Positions 23,907 through 33,353 are shown, numbered from the stretch's first letter. The stretch: 58,159 nt of DNA from Opitutia bacterium (GCA_004558035.1 SFEJ01000011.1:1-58159), one strand, 5' to 3'. Numbers and translations: made by a program. The notes: generated from the sequence alone by a model not told the origin.

Positions 23907-25922
23907 TCACTGCTTCGCGGCGTCGAGGACGAGCACCTGCAGCGGCTCGAGCTCGACGACGATTTCCTTCGCCGCGGGAACGACGCGGGACTTGAAGAGC
24001 TCCGCCTCGTCCGCGTAGGCGGCGGACAGCCTGTATTTCGCGGAGGTTTCGGACTTCGGGAGCTCGAACGCCTCGGCGAGCGAGAATCTGATCTTCTTCT
24101 TTTCCGCGGAGGAATTGCGCAGGTAGAGCGTGCCGTCGCCGGCGCGCCACGCCGCGAACAGGTAGGCCTCCTTCGAGGTCGGATTGCCCTTCACCCAGTG
24201 CACGTCCACGAGCGTCTTGGCGTGTTTTTTCGCCCACTTCACCGATTCCGCGAGCTGGTCCCAGAACGGCGTTCCCGCGACCATCTTGTAGTCCACGTAG
24301 ATTTCCTGCAGGTTCGGGCCGAGCGCGAAGTAGGAGCGGATTTCGCGCTTCATGTCCGTTCCCGCCTCGGTGCAGTCCTTGCCCTGGAACTGCGAGCCGA
24401 GGACGATCCCGTGGTGCATCGCGGAGTTGAGCGGGTAGAGCTCGCACTTTTTCGAGAAGCAGTTGATCGCCTCCTGGTCGCGGAACGTCATCCACTGGTC
24501 GCGCTTGTCGCCCACGTCCTTGCAGTACCAGAAGACGTCGGCGGTGCCGTTGCGCCAGGTGCAGTCGATGTGGTTGAGCCAGAACGGCGACGGCCAGGTG
24601 CCGACGGTGACGTTGAGGAAGAGCTTCGGGTTCGCCTTGCGCAGCTCGCCGGCGATTTCGCAGAGGCGCATGAAGTGCATCGACGCGCCCTCGCCCGCCT
24701 TGTCCCACTTGAAGTAGTTCACGCCGTCCTTCTTCACGAGGTCGGTGCATTTGCCGAGAAACCACTTGCAGTAAAGCGGGTCGGCGAGGTCGAACGCCTC
24801 GGCGTCCGGCGCGAGCCCGCCGATCTTCTTCGCGCTCGCGATGCGCTTGTCCGTGTCGAAATAACCGCCCAGCGGCGAAATCCAGATGCCGAAGTTGGAC
24901 TTGTATTTCTTCGCCGTCTTCGTGAGGTTTTTGAAGCCGTTGGGGAACTTCGCGGGCGTGGGCGACCAGAGCTCGCCCGTGACCGGGTAGTCCCAGCCGT
25001 CGTCGAGCACGACGGAATCGAGCGTCACGCCGCGCGCGCCGAGCTCCTTGCCGTACGCCTCGAAGCTGGCGAGAATCTTTTCCTCGGTCGGGTTCAGCCC
25101 GTAGTCGTACCAGCAGTTGTAGTGGAGAAAATGCTGCGAGGGCGCGGCGCGTTCGCGTTCGAGGTAGTAGTTGAACGCGCGGCGGCGCTGATCCTTCGGA
25201 AAATACCCGAGCATGGAGGAGAATTTCAGCTCGGACTTCGGCGCGAGCGTCAGATTCACCGGCAGCGCGAGCGCGACCGTCCTGGCGTCGATTTTTTCGA
25301 GCTTGAAGTTCGGCGACTCGATGCCGCCGATCACGTCGTCGGCAAACGCGACGGGAGCGCCCGCGACCTTGCCGACGGTCTTCGCCGCCTCCGCGTCGTC
25401 GAGCGCGAACGTACCGAAGCGCAGCGACGTGAGCTTCAGCGGCTTCGTTCCCGCGTTCACGAGCTTGAACGTCTGCGAGACGTAGGGCGATTTTTCGCGG
25501 AGCGTCGCCGACCATTCGACCTTGAGCCCGCTCGCCTTGTCTTCAAAAAGGCGGGAAAGCACCTTGCCCTGCTCCGCCAGCGCGTCCGCGTGGCGCACGG
25601 CTTTTTTCGGCGCCTTGAAGTCCGAGGCGGAAACGGCGCCCGCCGCGAACGTCGCCCACTTTCCGTCGATCTGGACGGAAACGAGCTCCTTCGCCTTCAG
25701 CTTCTTCAGCGAAGCCTTCGGAAACGAGAACGTGCCGGAAGAGGCGTTGAAGCCCGCGAGCGCGTTCTTGATTTCGCTCGGCGTTCCCGCGAGCTTGCCG
25801 AAGCCATCCGGCGACGTCCAGTCGACGGGAACGTCCCCGAGCTTCGTGATTTCTCCCGCGAACGCCGTCAGCGACGCCAACGCCAGTCCGCCCAATGCAA
25901 CGAGTATAGGTGCTTTCATCAT
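23907..25922 (-). CDS. Secreted glycoside hydrolase, GH36-like (clan GH-D)
   Basis: 671 residues with a signal peptide (MMKAPILVALGGLALASLTA). The N-terminal beta-rich region (about 25-260) is followed by a (beta/alpha)8 barrel: HYNCWYDYG, LDSVVLDDGWDYP near 304, FGIWISPLGGYFDT, and VNYFKWDKAGEG near 405, where the Asp after KW is the expected nucleophile. A C-terminal beta domain closes the protein. Clan GH-D enzymes remove alpha-galactose or alpha-N-acetylgalactosamine. The motif KWDKAGEG differs from the KWDMN of typical alpha-galactosidases, so the substrate may be unusual. It fits a role in host glycan use with the GH20 enzymes. Confidence 0.78.
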   Translation of the reverse strand: MMKAPILVALGGLALASLTAFAGEITKLGDVPVDWTSPDGFGKLAGTPSEIKNALAGFNASSGTFSFPKASLKKLKAKELVSVQIDGKWATFAAGAVSASDFKAPKKAVRHADALAEQGKVLSRLFEDKASGLKVEWSATLREKSPYVSQTFKLVNAGTKPLKLTSLRFGTFALDDAEAAKTVGKVAGAPVAFADDVIGGIESPNFKLEKIDARTVALALPVNLTLAPKSELKFSSMLGYFPKDQRRRAFNYYLERERAAPSQHFLHYNCWYDYGLNPTEEKILASFEAYGKELGARGVTLDSVVLDDGWDYPVTGELWSPTPAKFPNGFKNLTKTAKKYKSNFGIWISPLGGYFDTDKRIASAKKIGGLAPDAEAFDLADPLYCKWFLGKCTDLVKKDGVNYFKWDKAGEGASMHFMRLCEIAGELRKANPKLFLNVTVGTWPSPFWLNHIDCTWRNGTADVFWYCKDVGDKRDQWMTFRDQEAINCFSKKCELYPLNSAMHHGIVLGSQFQGKDCTEAGTDMKREIRSYFALGPNLQEIYVDYKMVAGTPFWDQLAESVKWAKKHAKTLVDVHWVKGNPTSKEAYLFAAWRAGDGTLYLRNSSAEKKKIRFSLAEAFELPKSETSAKYRLSAAYADEAELFKSRVVPAAKEIVVELEPLQVLVLDAAKQ

Positions 25923-26031
25923 GACTGCCCATCGTACGCGCTCCCGCCCGTCCCCGCAACCGCAGAAACCGGAAATCGCGGCGGGCTCGCGGCTTGCGTC
26001 CGCGGGCGCTTCGCGTTAGGCTTCGCCGTAA

Positions 26032-26841
26032 ATGGCTTCGCGTTCGCTCATCAGATACGACCTCAGACGGCTCGGCGACGCGCCGGGAATCGTCGGCGTG
26101 GACGAAGCCGGGCGCGGCTGTCTCGCCGGTCCCGTCGTCGCGGGCGCGGTGTGGGCGCTCCGCGGCTTCTACGAAGTCTCCACGCCCGTCCGCCGCGCGG
26201 CGTTCATCAACGACTCCAAAAAACTTTCGCCCGAAACGCGCGAGGAAGTTTTCGCGCTCGTCGAGCACTGGGAAAAGTCCGGCGCACTGATTTTTTCCGC
26301 GGGAACGGCGAGCGTGCGCGAAATCGACGAGCACAACATTCTCGGCGCCTCGAAGCTCGCGATGCAGCGCGCCGTCGCCGGCGTGCTCGAAAAATTCTCC
26401 GCGCGCGCTCCCGCGGGAACGCCCTGCCCCTTCGCGAGCGCGGGCGCGGACGACGCGCCGCTCTTCTGCAAAGGCACCGCGTTCCCGCTGATGCTCGTGG
26501 ACGGGCGCCCGCTCACGTCCTTCGCGTGGCGGCACGAAGGGCTCGTCAAGGGCGACGCGACGAGCCTCGCCGTCGCGCTCGGCTCCATCGTCGCCAAGGT
26601 CACGCGCGACCGCCTCATGCGGGAACTCGACGCGGAATTTCCCGGCTACGGCTTCGCGACGCACAAAGGCTACGGCACCGACGCGCACGTTGCCGCGATT
26701 CTTGAGCGCGGCGTCACGCCGCAGCACCGCACGCTGTTTCTGCGACACCTCGCCGCGACGTCGCCGCACGCGATCGCGGGTCTGGAGCACGTTTTCCGGC
26801 AGGAGGATTCCGCGCCGCCGCAGAGCGAATTCAATTTCTGA
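26032..26841 (+). CDS. rnhB: Ribonuclease HII
   Basis: 269 residues, longer than the usual 200-230. Motifs: IVGVDEAGRGCLAGPVVAGA (catalytic Asp-Glu, about 21-40), FINDSKKLSPETRE, REIDEHNILGASKLAMQRA, MLVDGRPL and SIVAKVTRDRLM with the later Asp. It removes ribonucleotides from DNA and RNA primers using Mg or Mn. An insertion of about 30 residues (RAPAGTPCPFASAGADDAPL region) holds two octamer motifs, and a C-terminal tail is added. It is followed 59 bp later by gspF on the same strand. Confidence 0.93.
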   Translation: MASRSLIRYDLRRLGDAPGIVGVDEAGRGCLAGPVVAGAVWALRGFYEVSTPVRRAAFINDSKKLSPETREEVFALVEHWEKSGALIFSAGTASVREIDEHNILGASKLAMQRAVAGVLEKFSARAPAGTPCPFASAGADDAPLFCKGTAFPLMLVDGRPLTSFAWRHEGLVKGDATSLAVALGSIVAKVTRDRLMRELDAEFPGYGFATHKGYGTDAHVAAILERGVTPQHRTLFLRHLAATSPHAIAGLEHVFRQEDSAPPQSEFNF

Positions 26842-26900
26842 GGACGAAACTTTTTCGCCCGCGCCGCGTTTTTCGAATACATCCAATCCGCCGCAATCCC

Positions 26901-28166
26901 GTGCCCGCGTTCGATTACACAGCCCAGACCGCCTCCGGCGAAACCGCGTCGGGAACTCTCGAAGCGCCCGACCGCCGCGCCGCCGCGCAGCGTCTCGCCC
27001 GCCGCGGACTCTCGCCGACGCGCCTCGTTCCCGCGGACGCCTCCGGGAACGCCGCCCCGAAAGCCGTTCCCGCGGAGCCGCTTTCCGACGTCGCCGAAGA
27101 CCATCCCGCCCTGCGCAGAAAACGCCTTTTCGGCGCGCACCCGATCGCGCGCAGCTTCATGGAAAAGCTCCACTCGCTCATGTCGAGCGGGCTTCCCGCG
27201 GGCGACGCCGTCAAGCTGCTCGGACAGCGCGTCTCCGATCCGCCGCTGCGCGCCCTGTGCGCGCGCGTCTGGCGCGACCTCTCCGAAGGGCTTTCGCTCG
27301 CGGGCGCGATGGCGCGCTTCCCCGCGCTCTTCGAAGCGCCCGACGTGCGTCTCGTCGAGGCGGGCGAAGCCGCGGGAACGCTCGCGCCCGTCGTGAAGCG
27401 CCTGCTCGACCACTACGCCGCGCGCGAAGGCCTGCGCGCGAAAATTCTCGCGAGCATGATCTACCCGCTGTGCATCATCGCGCTCGCGTGCGCGGTCATC
27501 GCCCTTTTCGTGTTTTTCCTGATGCCGATGCTGCAGGACATGATGACGAAGCTCGGCGGCGAGATGAACGTGTTCACGCGCGTGCTCGTCGGGCTTTCCG
27601 AGGCGCTGCTCTACGGCGCGCCGCTCGCCGCGCTCGCGCTCGTCATCGCGTATTTTTCGCTGCGGAGCTGGCGCGAAAGCGAGGAAGGCCGCGCGAAGAC
27701 CGACGCGTGGATTCTGCGCGCCCCGCTCGTCGGCGGCATCGTCGCCCACGTCGAGGCGGCGCGCCTGTGCTCGCTCGTCTCGACGCTGCTGGAAAACGGG
27801 CTGAACACGCCCGACGCGCTGCGCATGGCGGAACGCGCTTCCGCCAACCGCGTCGAAGGCGGCCGCATCGCCGCCGCGCGCCGTCTCATCTCCGACGGCG
27901 CGTCCTTCGCGAACGCCTTCCGCCGCCACGACGTGCTGCCGCAGATCGATCTCGACGTCGTCGCCGTCGGCGAATCTTCGGGAACGCTGCCCGCCGCGTT
28001 CCGCCAGCTCGCCGAGGAGCACGAGAAATCGCTCGACGCCGCGCTACGCCGCCTCGTCGCGACGCTTTCCGCCGCGCTGCTCGGCTCCGCCGTCGCAATC
28101 GTCTTTCTCTGCCTGCTCAGCATCGTGCTCACGATTCTTTCCGTCTCCCAGTCCGCCGCCCGCTGA
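26901..28166 (+). CDS. Type II secretion/type IV pilus inner-membrane protein, GspF/PilC family
   Basis: 421 residues, apparently with a GTG start. N terminus PAFDYTAQTASGETASGTLE is the classic GspF opening. Two GspF domains (about 85-205 and 285-405) have MEKLHSLMSSGLPAGDAVKL, LVEAGEAAGTLAPVV, CSLVSTLLENGLNTPDALRM and VVAVGESSGTLPAAFRQLAE. Three hydrophobic helices are seen. It forms the inner-membrane platform that works with a GspE-type ATPase to assemble pseudopili. No other secretion or pilus gene is nearby. A strong octamer-derived terminator follows 25 bp later. Confidence 0.9.
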   Translation: MPAFDYTAQTASGETASGTLEAPDRRAAAQRLARRGLSPTRLVPADASGNAAPKAVPAEPLSDVAEDHPALRRKRLFGAHPIARSFMEKLHSLMSSGLPAGDAVKLLGQRVSDPPLRALCARVWRDLSEGLSLAGAMARFPALFEAPDVRLVEAGEAAGTLAPVVKRLLDHYAAREGLRAKILASMIYPLCIIALACAVIALFVFFLMPMLQDMMTKLGGEMNVFTRVLVGLSEALLYGAPLAALALVIAYFSLRSWRESEEGRAKTDAWILRAPLVGGIVAHVEAARLCSLVSTLLENGLNTPDALRMAERASANRVEGGRIAAARRLISDGASFANAFRRHDVLPQIDLDVVAVGESSGTLPAAFRQLAEEHEKSLDAALRRLVATLSAALLGSAVAIVFLCLLSIVLTILSVSQSAAR

Positions 28167-28190
28167 GCGACGTTCCCGCAGCCCGCGCGC

Positions 28191-28229
28191 AAAAAAGCGT
28201 TCCCGCGAAACGGACGGGAACGCTTTTTT
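28191..28229. terminator. Bidirectional terminator built from two inverted octamers
   Basis: AAAAAAGCGTTCCCG, 9-base loop, CGGGAACGCTTTTTT: a perfect 15-base inverted repeat, with A/T runs on both sides. It ends gspF on the plus strand and, 21 bases past its stop, the GH20 gene on the minus strand. Confidence 0.9.
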
Positions 28230-28249
28230 TGACGAACGGGCGGGAACGC

Positions 28250-31186
28250 TCACTTCGCGCGGAGGGGGTAGATTTCCGCGAGGGTGCCGAAGCCGCCGAC
28301 GCCGTCGAGGATGACGAGCTTCAGCGCGGTCGCCGTGCGCGGAGACGCGAAGGCGATCTTCTTCAGCGCGCGCGAGGGATTTTCGTCCGCGAATTCGCCG
28401 ACTTTTTCCCAGGCGCCGTCGCCGTTTTTCGCGAAAAGCTCGGCGCGCTTCACGTTCCCGTTGTCGCCGCTCTGCCGCGGCAGGAAGGCGAAGCCCGAGA
28501 GCGCGGTCGGCTTCGCGAGCTCGACGACGATTTCGAACGGCGGAGCGTCGCGGGTCGGCTCGTAGCGGCTGTGCCAATAGGAGTCCGCGTCCCCGTCGAC
28601 GAGCGCAGAGGCGTCGCCGTCGGCACCTTTGCCGTGTTCGCTGTCGGCGGAGACGCCGCGGATTTCGTCGGCGAGAACGGCGTCTTCCGTGCCCGGCTCG
28701 ACGAGGCGGGAAATCTTCAGCGAGGAGATTTCGACGTTGCCGCCCGCCGCGCCGACGGTCTCGAGCGGGAACACGAAGGTCGAATACTTATGCGATTCCG
28801 GGAACGCGTCGCGCACGGGCGAGCCGATTTCGACGCCGTCGGCGAAGAGCGTCAGCGTGCGGTTTTTCGCGACGAGCCGGAGCGCGACTTCGCGGTCAAC
28901 GGGCAGCGCGTAGTCGAACGCGTAGCTCCACGTGTCGCGCGTGATGCCGACCTTGCCGTCCTGCGCGCGCACGGCGAGGAACGTTCCCGCCGGGCCGGAG
29001 AAGATCGTCTGGGCGCCGACGGATTCGCCGACGCGTTTCACGCGGAATTCCGCGACGTAGTCCGGCGCGAAGCCCGCGAAGCCGGTGGCGACGCTTTCGC
29101 CCGCGGGAACGGGCTCGGCGAGCTCGAACGCCGCTTCGCCCGCGGCGTTCTTCACGGAGTATTCCGGATTCGTCAGCGGCGGGAACGCGACGGCCTTGAC
29201 CAGGCGCATGAAGTCGCGGTAAGACGCGTCTTCGCCGGAGTTCCAGGTCTTTTCGGCGAAGACGGCGCAGCTTTTGCGGATGCGGTCGAAGAGGTCGAAA
29301 TCCGTCAGCCCCATGTCGCGGCGGAACGAATTGTCGTTCCAGAGCGCCCACTGCGCGCCGAGCATTTTCGGCATGCCGGGAACGACGCCGACGAAGTCGA
29401 ACGTGTGCGGGTGCCACGTCTGCGAGTAGAGCCGAGGCAGGTTCAGCAGGTCGCCGTAGCCGCCGACGTTGCCGATGCCGTTGGGCACGACGTAGCTCGT
29501 CGCGTCCACGATGTTGACGAGGTCGAAGCCGTGCTCCAGCGCGAGATTCGGGTCCTGCCAGCCGAGATTCCACACGTCGATCTGCGCGCCCGAGCCGTCC
29601 ACGGGCGTCTTGCCCTTCTTCACGGAAAGGCTGCCCCAGAGGCGCGGCGTGCGCCCGCGCGACTTCACGTATTTGAGCATCGCGTCGGCGAACGCGCGGT
29701 AGTCCTCGGCGTTCCCGTAATACTCGTCCGTGCCGATGTGCACGACGGCGTCGCGGAACACGGGCGGCTCGCCGTTCTTGCCCGGGAGCAGGTATTCGTC
29801 GAAGACGGACTGCACGAACGCGAGCGTCTCCTCGCGGAACGTCCTGCCCGTGGCGGGATCGAAGACGGCGTCGGACGCGTCGAGCATCGCCGTGCGCTCC
29901 ACGTCGTGCGGCTTGGTGACGGCGCCGCGGTACATCAGCTCGGGGCGGACTCGGACGAAGCTCATCGCGTGCCCGGGAACGTCGAGCTCGGGAACGATGT
30001 TCACGCCGTAGAGCTTCGCCTCGTCCATGAGCGCGCCGAATTCCTTTTTCGTGTAAAAATGGTCGGGCGCGGTGAGCGGCGTGCCGTCCTTGCCGACGAC
30101 GTCGGATTCGAGGCGGAACGCGGTCGGCGCGGCGGCGAGCACTTCGGCGGCCGCGGCGGATTTCTGCTCGGCGGAGGCGTCCTTGCCGTTCGGCGTCGCC
30201 GTGTATTCGTGCAGCCAGATGTAATTGTCGTTCAGATGCAGCTGGAAGTCGTTCAGCTTGTAGTAGGACATCGTGCGCATCACGTCGCGCACCGCCTTCA
30301 GCGACGCGGGCTTGCGGCCGACGTCGTACATGAAGCCGCGCAGCGGATACTGCGGGTAATCGACCGCGAAGCCGCACGGGAACATGTTTTCATGGCGGCG
30401 GAAGACCTGCAGAATCGTGCGCGTGCCCCAGAACGCGCCGAGCGGATCCGAGGCGGCGACGACCAGCGCGTCTTTCACGGAAACGATGCCGTAGCCTTCC
30501 TTGCCGAGGAACGCGATTTCGGGATTCTCCGGAGAGACGACGAGAACGATGTCCGCCTTGCCGCCGCGCGCCTTGTCGAGCACCGGCACTTCGCGGCCGA
30601 AGATTTCGGAAAGTTCCGCCGCGAAAAGTTCCGCGCGTTCCCGCAGCGCGGGCTCGCCGACGTCCGCGACGGGCGCGGGAACGACGACCGCGAAATCTTC
30701 CGCGGGAACGAACGCGCCTTCGCCGCCGAACCATTCCTGCAGCGCGGGAACGACGGCGGGCTTGGCGTTGCGCGCCGCGACGGCGGGCGCCTTCGCGATT
30801 TTCGCGTCCACGGGAACGGCGACCTCGAACGTCGCCGTCTGCGCCGTCGCGCCGGAGGCGTCGCTCAGCGCGAACGTGAGCTTCGTCGTCTTGGGCGAAA
30901 TCGGGCGGCGGATTTTCCCGTCGAACCCGACGAGCTGCTCGTAGGTCGTGCCGACGATCTTCGCGCTCACGCCCGCGGGAAGATTCCAGTAGGCGAGCGT
31001 CTCGCCGGAGAGGTCGAGATTGTTTTCCGGCGAAAACGCCTTCGCGAGTTCCGCGACGGAGACCGCGGGCGCGTCGGCGGCGTCCTGCGCGAGCGCGGGA
31101 ACGGCGCCGAAGGGAAGATTTTCCGCGCCGGCGAATCCGGCGAGAGCGAGCGCCGCGAGCGCGGCGGCAAGGGTCGTGTCTTTCAT
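28250..31186 (-). CDS. Secreted multidomain beta-N-acetylhexosaminidase (GH20)
   Basis: 978 residues with a signal peptide (ALAALALAGFAGA). An N-terminal Ig-like segment precedes a GH20b domain (about 160-290, ending DPLGAFWGTRTILQVFRRHE). The GH20 barrel follows: YPLRGFMYDVGRKPASL, FQLHLNDNYIWLHEYTATP, VPELDVPGHAM and HIGTDEYYG with the catalytic Asp-Glu pair near 481-482. C-terminal to it lie a LamG-like jelly roll (about 660-820: YAFDYALPVDREVALRLVAK) and an F5/8-type discoidin domain (FAFLPRQSGDNGNVKRAELF). It removes terminal GlcNAc or GalNAc by substrate-assisted catalysis; the added domains suggest binding to complex glycans such as mucins. Confidence 0.9.
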   Translation of the reverse strand: MKDTTLAAALAALALAGFAGAENLPFGAVPALAQDAADAPAVSVAELAKAFSPENNLDLSGETLAYWNLPAGVSAKIVGTTYEQLVGFDGKIRRPISPKTTKLTFALSDASGATAQTATFEVAVPVDAKIAKAPAVAARNAKPAVVPALQEWFGGEGAFVPAEDFAVVVPAPVADVGEPALRERAELFAAELSEIFGREVPVLDKARGGKADIVLVVSPENPEIAFLGKEGYGIVSVKDALVVAASDPLGAFWGTRTILQVFRRHENMFPCGFAVDYPQYPLRGFMYDVGRKPASLKAVRDVMRTMSYYKLNDFQLHLNDNYIWLHEYTATPNGKDASAEQKSAAAAEVLAAAPTAFRLESDVVGKDGTPLTAPDHFYTKKEFGALMDEAKLYGVNIVPELDVPGHAMSFVRVRPELMYRGAVTKPHDVERTAMLDASDAVFDPATGRTFREETLAFVQSVFDEYLLPGKNGEPPVFRDAVVHIGTDEYYGNAEDYRAFADAMLKYVKSRGRTPRLWGSLSVKKGKTPVDGSGAQIDVWNLGWQDPNLALEHGFDLVNIVDATSYVVPNGIGNVGGYGDLLNLPRLYSQTWHPHTFDFVGVVPGMPKMLGAQWALWNDNSFRRDMGLTDFDLFDRIRKSCAVFAEKTWNSGEDASYRDFMRLVKAVAFPPLTNPEYSVKNAAGEAAFELAEPVPAGESVATGFAGFAPDYVAEFRVKRVGESVGAQTIFSGPAGTFLAVRAQDGKVGITRDTWSYAFDYALPVDREVALRLVAKNRTLTLFADGVEIGSPVRDAFPESHKYSTFVFPLETVGAAGGNVEISSLKISRLVEPGTEDAVLADEIRGVSADSEHGKGADGDASALVDGDADSYWHSRYEPTRDAPPFEIVVELAKPTALSGFAFLPRQSGDNGNVKRAELFAKNGDGAWEKVGEFADENPSRALKKIAFASPRTATALKLVILDGVGGFGTLAEIYPLRAK

Positions 31187-31252
31187 GCGTTGTTTTTTCT
31201 GAGGATTCTGGAGGTATCGAAAGCGCGCATCTTACGCAATCCGCGCCCGCAT

Positions 31253-31282
31253 TTCAAGCGCGCGGCGGGAACGCGTTATAGT
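31253..31282 (+). promoter_or_regulatory. Possible promoter of the hpf gene
   Basis: -10-like TATAGT (31277-31282) with a weak -35 TTCAAG (31253-31258) and an 18-bp spacer that contains a GCGGGAAC octamer. The leader to the ATG at 31402 would be about 110 bases, unusually long, with an inverted repeat TCGGGAAATTCCCGGA at 31323-31338. Confidence 0.4.
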
Positions 31283-31401
31283 GTTGAGTTTCGGCGCGTT
31301 TTCTGCTCCAATTAAGACAGTTCGGGAAATTCCCGGATTCTTGCCCCGGAAGACGGGACAAGCTCCTAAACCCCAAACCACAGGAGTAAAACACAATCCC
31401 C

Positions 31402-31761
31402 ATGAACGGAAAAATCAACATCAGCGGCATCAACCTCGATCTGACGGACGCGCTCAAGAACTACGTCACCGAAAAAGCTTCGAAGCTCTTCGAGCACAAC
31501 GACCGCATCATTCGAGCCAATTTTGAACTGGAATTCATCCCGACGAAGGATCCGAAGAACTCTTTCGTCGCCAAGGCCTCCCTCGAAATCCCGGGTCCGA
31601 ACATCATTCTTTCCATCACCTCCGACGACCTCTACAAGTCGATCGACGAGCTGATGGACAAGCTGATCCGCCAGATCCGCCGGGCGCACCGCCTCGAAAA
31701 GGAAAAGCGGAACCACCCGCAGGAAATCGAAATCGGCGACGACATTCCGAAGACGAAATAA
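31402..31761 (+). CDS. hpf: Ribosome hibernation-promoting factor (HPF/RaiA family)
   Basis: 119 residues, the size of short HPF. It has INISGINLDLTDALKNYVTE at the start, ASKLFEHNDRI, FVAKASLEIPGPNIILSITS and LYKSIDELMDKLIRQIRRAH, then a basic tail. The beta-alpha fold binds the 30S subunit in the decoding region and promotes inactive ribosome storage in stationary phase. An AGGAG lies about 16 bases before the ATG. A strong octamer-based terminator follows, so it is monocistronic. Confidence 0.92.
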   Translation: MNGKINISGINLDLTDALKNYVTEKASKLFEHNDRIIRANFELEFIPTKDPKNSFVAKASLEIPGPNIILSITSDDLYKSIDELMDKLIRQIRRAHRLEKEKRNHPQEIEIGDDIPKTK

Positions 31762-31773
31762 GCCTTCGCCGCG

Positions 31774-31808
31774 AAAAGTCCGTTCCCGCCGCGGGAACGG
31801 GCTTTTTT
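31774..31808 (+). terminator. Intrinsic terminator of hpf, built from two inverted octamers
   Basis: GTCCGTTCCCGC, one base, GCGGGAACGGGC then TTTTTT: a 12-bp stem with one wobble pair directly made of the genome octamer and its complement. A-run on the left side too. Confidence 0.9.
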
Positions 31809-31868
31809 CGTTTGCCAAGTCCCCGAAAAAAAATTCTGATAACGCCAAGTTTTCCAACGCAAAATTCC

Positions 31869-32300
31869 ATGAAAAAATTCCTTACCGTTTCTCTCCTCGC
31901 CGCCGTCGCGGCGCTTTCCGGCTGCGTTTCGACCACGGTCGACGTGCCGGAGGAAAAGTTCCGCTCCGAAGCGAAGTGGACCGGGCGCACGCTCGAAAAC
32001 GTCCGCTACTACGGCGTCTCCGCCGAAGAAATCCGCGAGGCCGCCATCAAGGCGATCCGCAGCCTCGACCTCTATTACGCGGGCGACACGCCGGGCCGTT
32101 CCGGCTACGAGCTCTACGCCTGCGGACCGCGCTTCACGAAGATCACGATCGACGTGACGCTGCGCGCGCCGAAGGCCGGCAAGAACGACCTCGAAACGCC
32201 GCCGCAGTACGTCGAGGTCGCCGTCGTCTACGGCACCATGGGCGACAAGGAAAAGTCCCGGGAACTCGTTTCCCTCATCACGAAGAATCTCGGCAGATAA
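31869..32300 (+). CDS. Small lipoprotein, unknown function
   Basis: 143 residues from ATG 31869. Lipoprotein signal MKKFLTVSLLAAVAALSGCV with Cys19. The mature part has VRYYGVSAEEIREAAIKAIR, a short Gly-rich turn (DTPGRSGYELYACGPR) and FTKITIDVTLRAPK, then VEVAVVYGTMGDKEKSR: an alpha/beta layout seen in DUF3568-like lipoproteins, though I cannot fix the family. It is bounded by terminators on both sides, so it is monocistronic. Confidence 0.7.
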   Translation: MKKFLTVSLLAAVAALSGCVSTTVDVPEEKFRSEAKWTGRTLENVRYYGVSAEEIREAAIKAIRSLDLYYAGDTPGRSGYELYACGPRFTKITIDVTLRAPKAGKNDLETPPQYVEVAVVYGTMGDKEKSRELVSLITKNLGR

Positions 32301-32319
32301 GAACCGAGCCTCGTCGGAG

Positions 32320-32351
32320 AAAAAACTGCGGGAACGCTCCCGCGGTTTTTT
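32320..32351 (+). terminator. Intrinsic terminator after the small lipoprotein
   Basis: AAAAACTGCGGGA, loop ACGC, TCCCGCGGTTTTTT. Eight-bp GC stem with one wobble, then six T. The left arm and loop carry a GCGGGAAC octamer. Confidence 0.85.
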
Positions 32352-32353
32352 AA

Positions 32354-32382
32354 TTTACCGCGCGGCGCTTCGAGCGTATCAT
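32354..32382 (+). promoter_or_regulatory. Promoter of the PRPP synthetase gene
   Basis: -35 TTTACC (32354-32359), 17-bp spacer, -10 TATCAT (32377-32382). The start codon lies 20 bases after the -10. It sits directly after the preceding terminator. Confidence 0.6.
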
Positions 32383-32402
32383 CACACTTCTTTCCTTCAA
32401 AC

Positions 32403-33353
32403 ATGTCCGAATCTCCCATGAAAATATTCACCGGCAATGCCAATCCCGCGCTCGCGCGCGAAATCTGCGAAACCATCGGCGTCCCCCTCGGCGAGGCCGA
32501 CGTCACGCCGTTCCCGGACGGCGAGACCTTCGTGCAGATCAAGGAAAACATCCGCGGCTGCGACGTCTTCGCGATTCAGCCCACGTGCAATCCCGCCAAC
32601 GATCACCTGATGGAGCTGCTCATCATGATCGACGCGATGAAGCGCGCCTCCGCGAAACGCATCACCGCAGTCATCCCCTTCTTCGGCTACGCCCGCCAGG
32701 ACCGCAAGGACCGCCCGCGCGTGCCGATCACGGGCAAGCTCGTCGCCAACCTGCTCACCGCCGCGGGAGCGAACCGCGTCCTCGCGCTCGACCTCCACGC
32801 CCAGCAGATCCAGGGCTTCTTCGACATTCCCGTCGATCACCTCTTCGCCTCGCCCGTCTTCTACGACTACATCAAAGACAAGCCCTTCCTGAAGGACGCG
32901 ACCGTTTTCTCGCCGGACATCGGCGGCATGAAGGCCGCGAGCGCCGTCGCCAACCTGCTCGACCTGCCGATCGGCTTCGTCGCCAAGCGCCGCGTCTCCG
33001 CGACGACCGTGCAGTCCACCAACCTCGTCGGCGAAGTCGAAGGCCGCAACATCATTCTCGTGGACGACATGACGGAAACGGCGGGAACGCTCTGCTCCGC
33101 CGCGAAGCTGCTCCGCGAAAACGGCGCGAAGTCCGTGCGCGCGCTCGTCAGCCACTGCATGCTCAACGAAATCGCGTATCAGCGCCTCGCCACCGGCGCG
33201 CTCGACGAAATCATCACGACGAATTCCGTTCCCGTGGATTCGCGCGGACTGCCGATCACGGTGCTCTCCGTCGCCAAGCTCATCGGCGAAGCGATTCAGC
33301 GCATCCACTCGAACAGCTCCGTCACGAGCCTCTTCAAGATCAAGGGCTACTGA
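32403..33353 (+). CDS. prs: Ribose-phosphate pyrophosphokinase (PRPP synthetase)
   Basis: 316 residues. It has KIFTGNANPALAREICETIG, FVQIKENIRGCDVFAIQP, IPFFGYARQDRKDRPRVPI (ATP-binding flexible loop), ALDLHAQQIQGFFDIPVDHL (cation site) and the PRPP-binding loop VDDMTETAGT near 220-229, where most enzymes read VDDMIDTAGT. It makes PRPP from ribose-5-phosphate and ATP for nucleotide, His, Trp and NAD synthesis. An inner ATG at 32421 (MKIFTGN) matches the family start better than the annotated first ATG. Followed by a terminator. Confidence 0.95.
   Translation: MSESPMKIFTGNANPALAREICETIGVPLGEADVTPFPDGETFVQIKENIRGCDVFAIQPTCNPANDHLMELLIMIDAMKRASAKRITAVIPFFGYARQDRKDRPRVPITGKLVANLLTAAGANRVLALDLHAQQIQGFFDIPVDHLFASPVFYDYIKDKPFLKDATVFSPDIGGMKAASAVANLLDLPIGFVAKRRVSATTVQSTNLVGEVEGRNIILVDDMTETAGTLCSAAKLLRENGAKSVRALVSHCMLNEIAYQRLATGALDEIITTNSVPVDSRGLPITVLSVAKLIGEAIQRIHSNSSVTSLFKIKGY

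Noticed and set aside
23773..25515. 987-residue frame joining SufS to upstream sequence
   Set aside because: The extra N-terminal part is antisense-type sequence opposite or overlapping the GH36-like gene; SufS starts at GTG 23772.
26032..28166. RNase HII and GspF as part of a type II secretion cluster
   Set aside because: No GspE, GspG, GspD or prepilin peptidase gene is within the window; only gspF is present.
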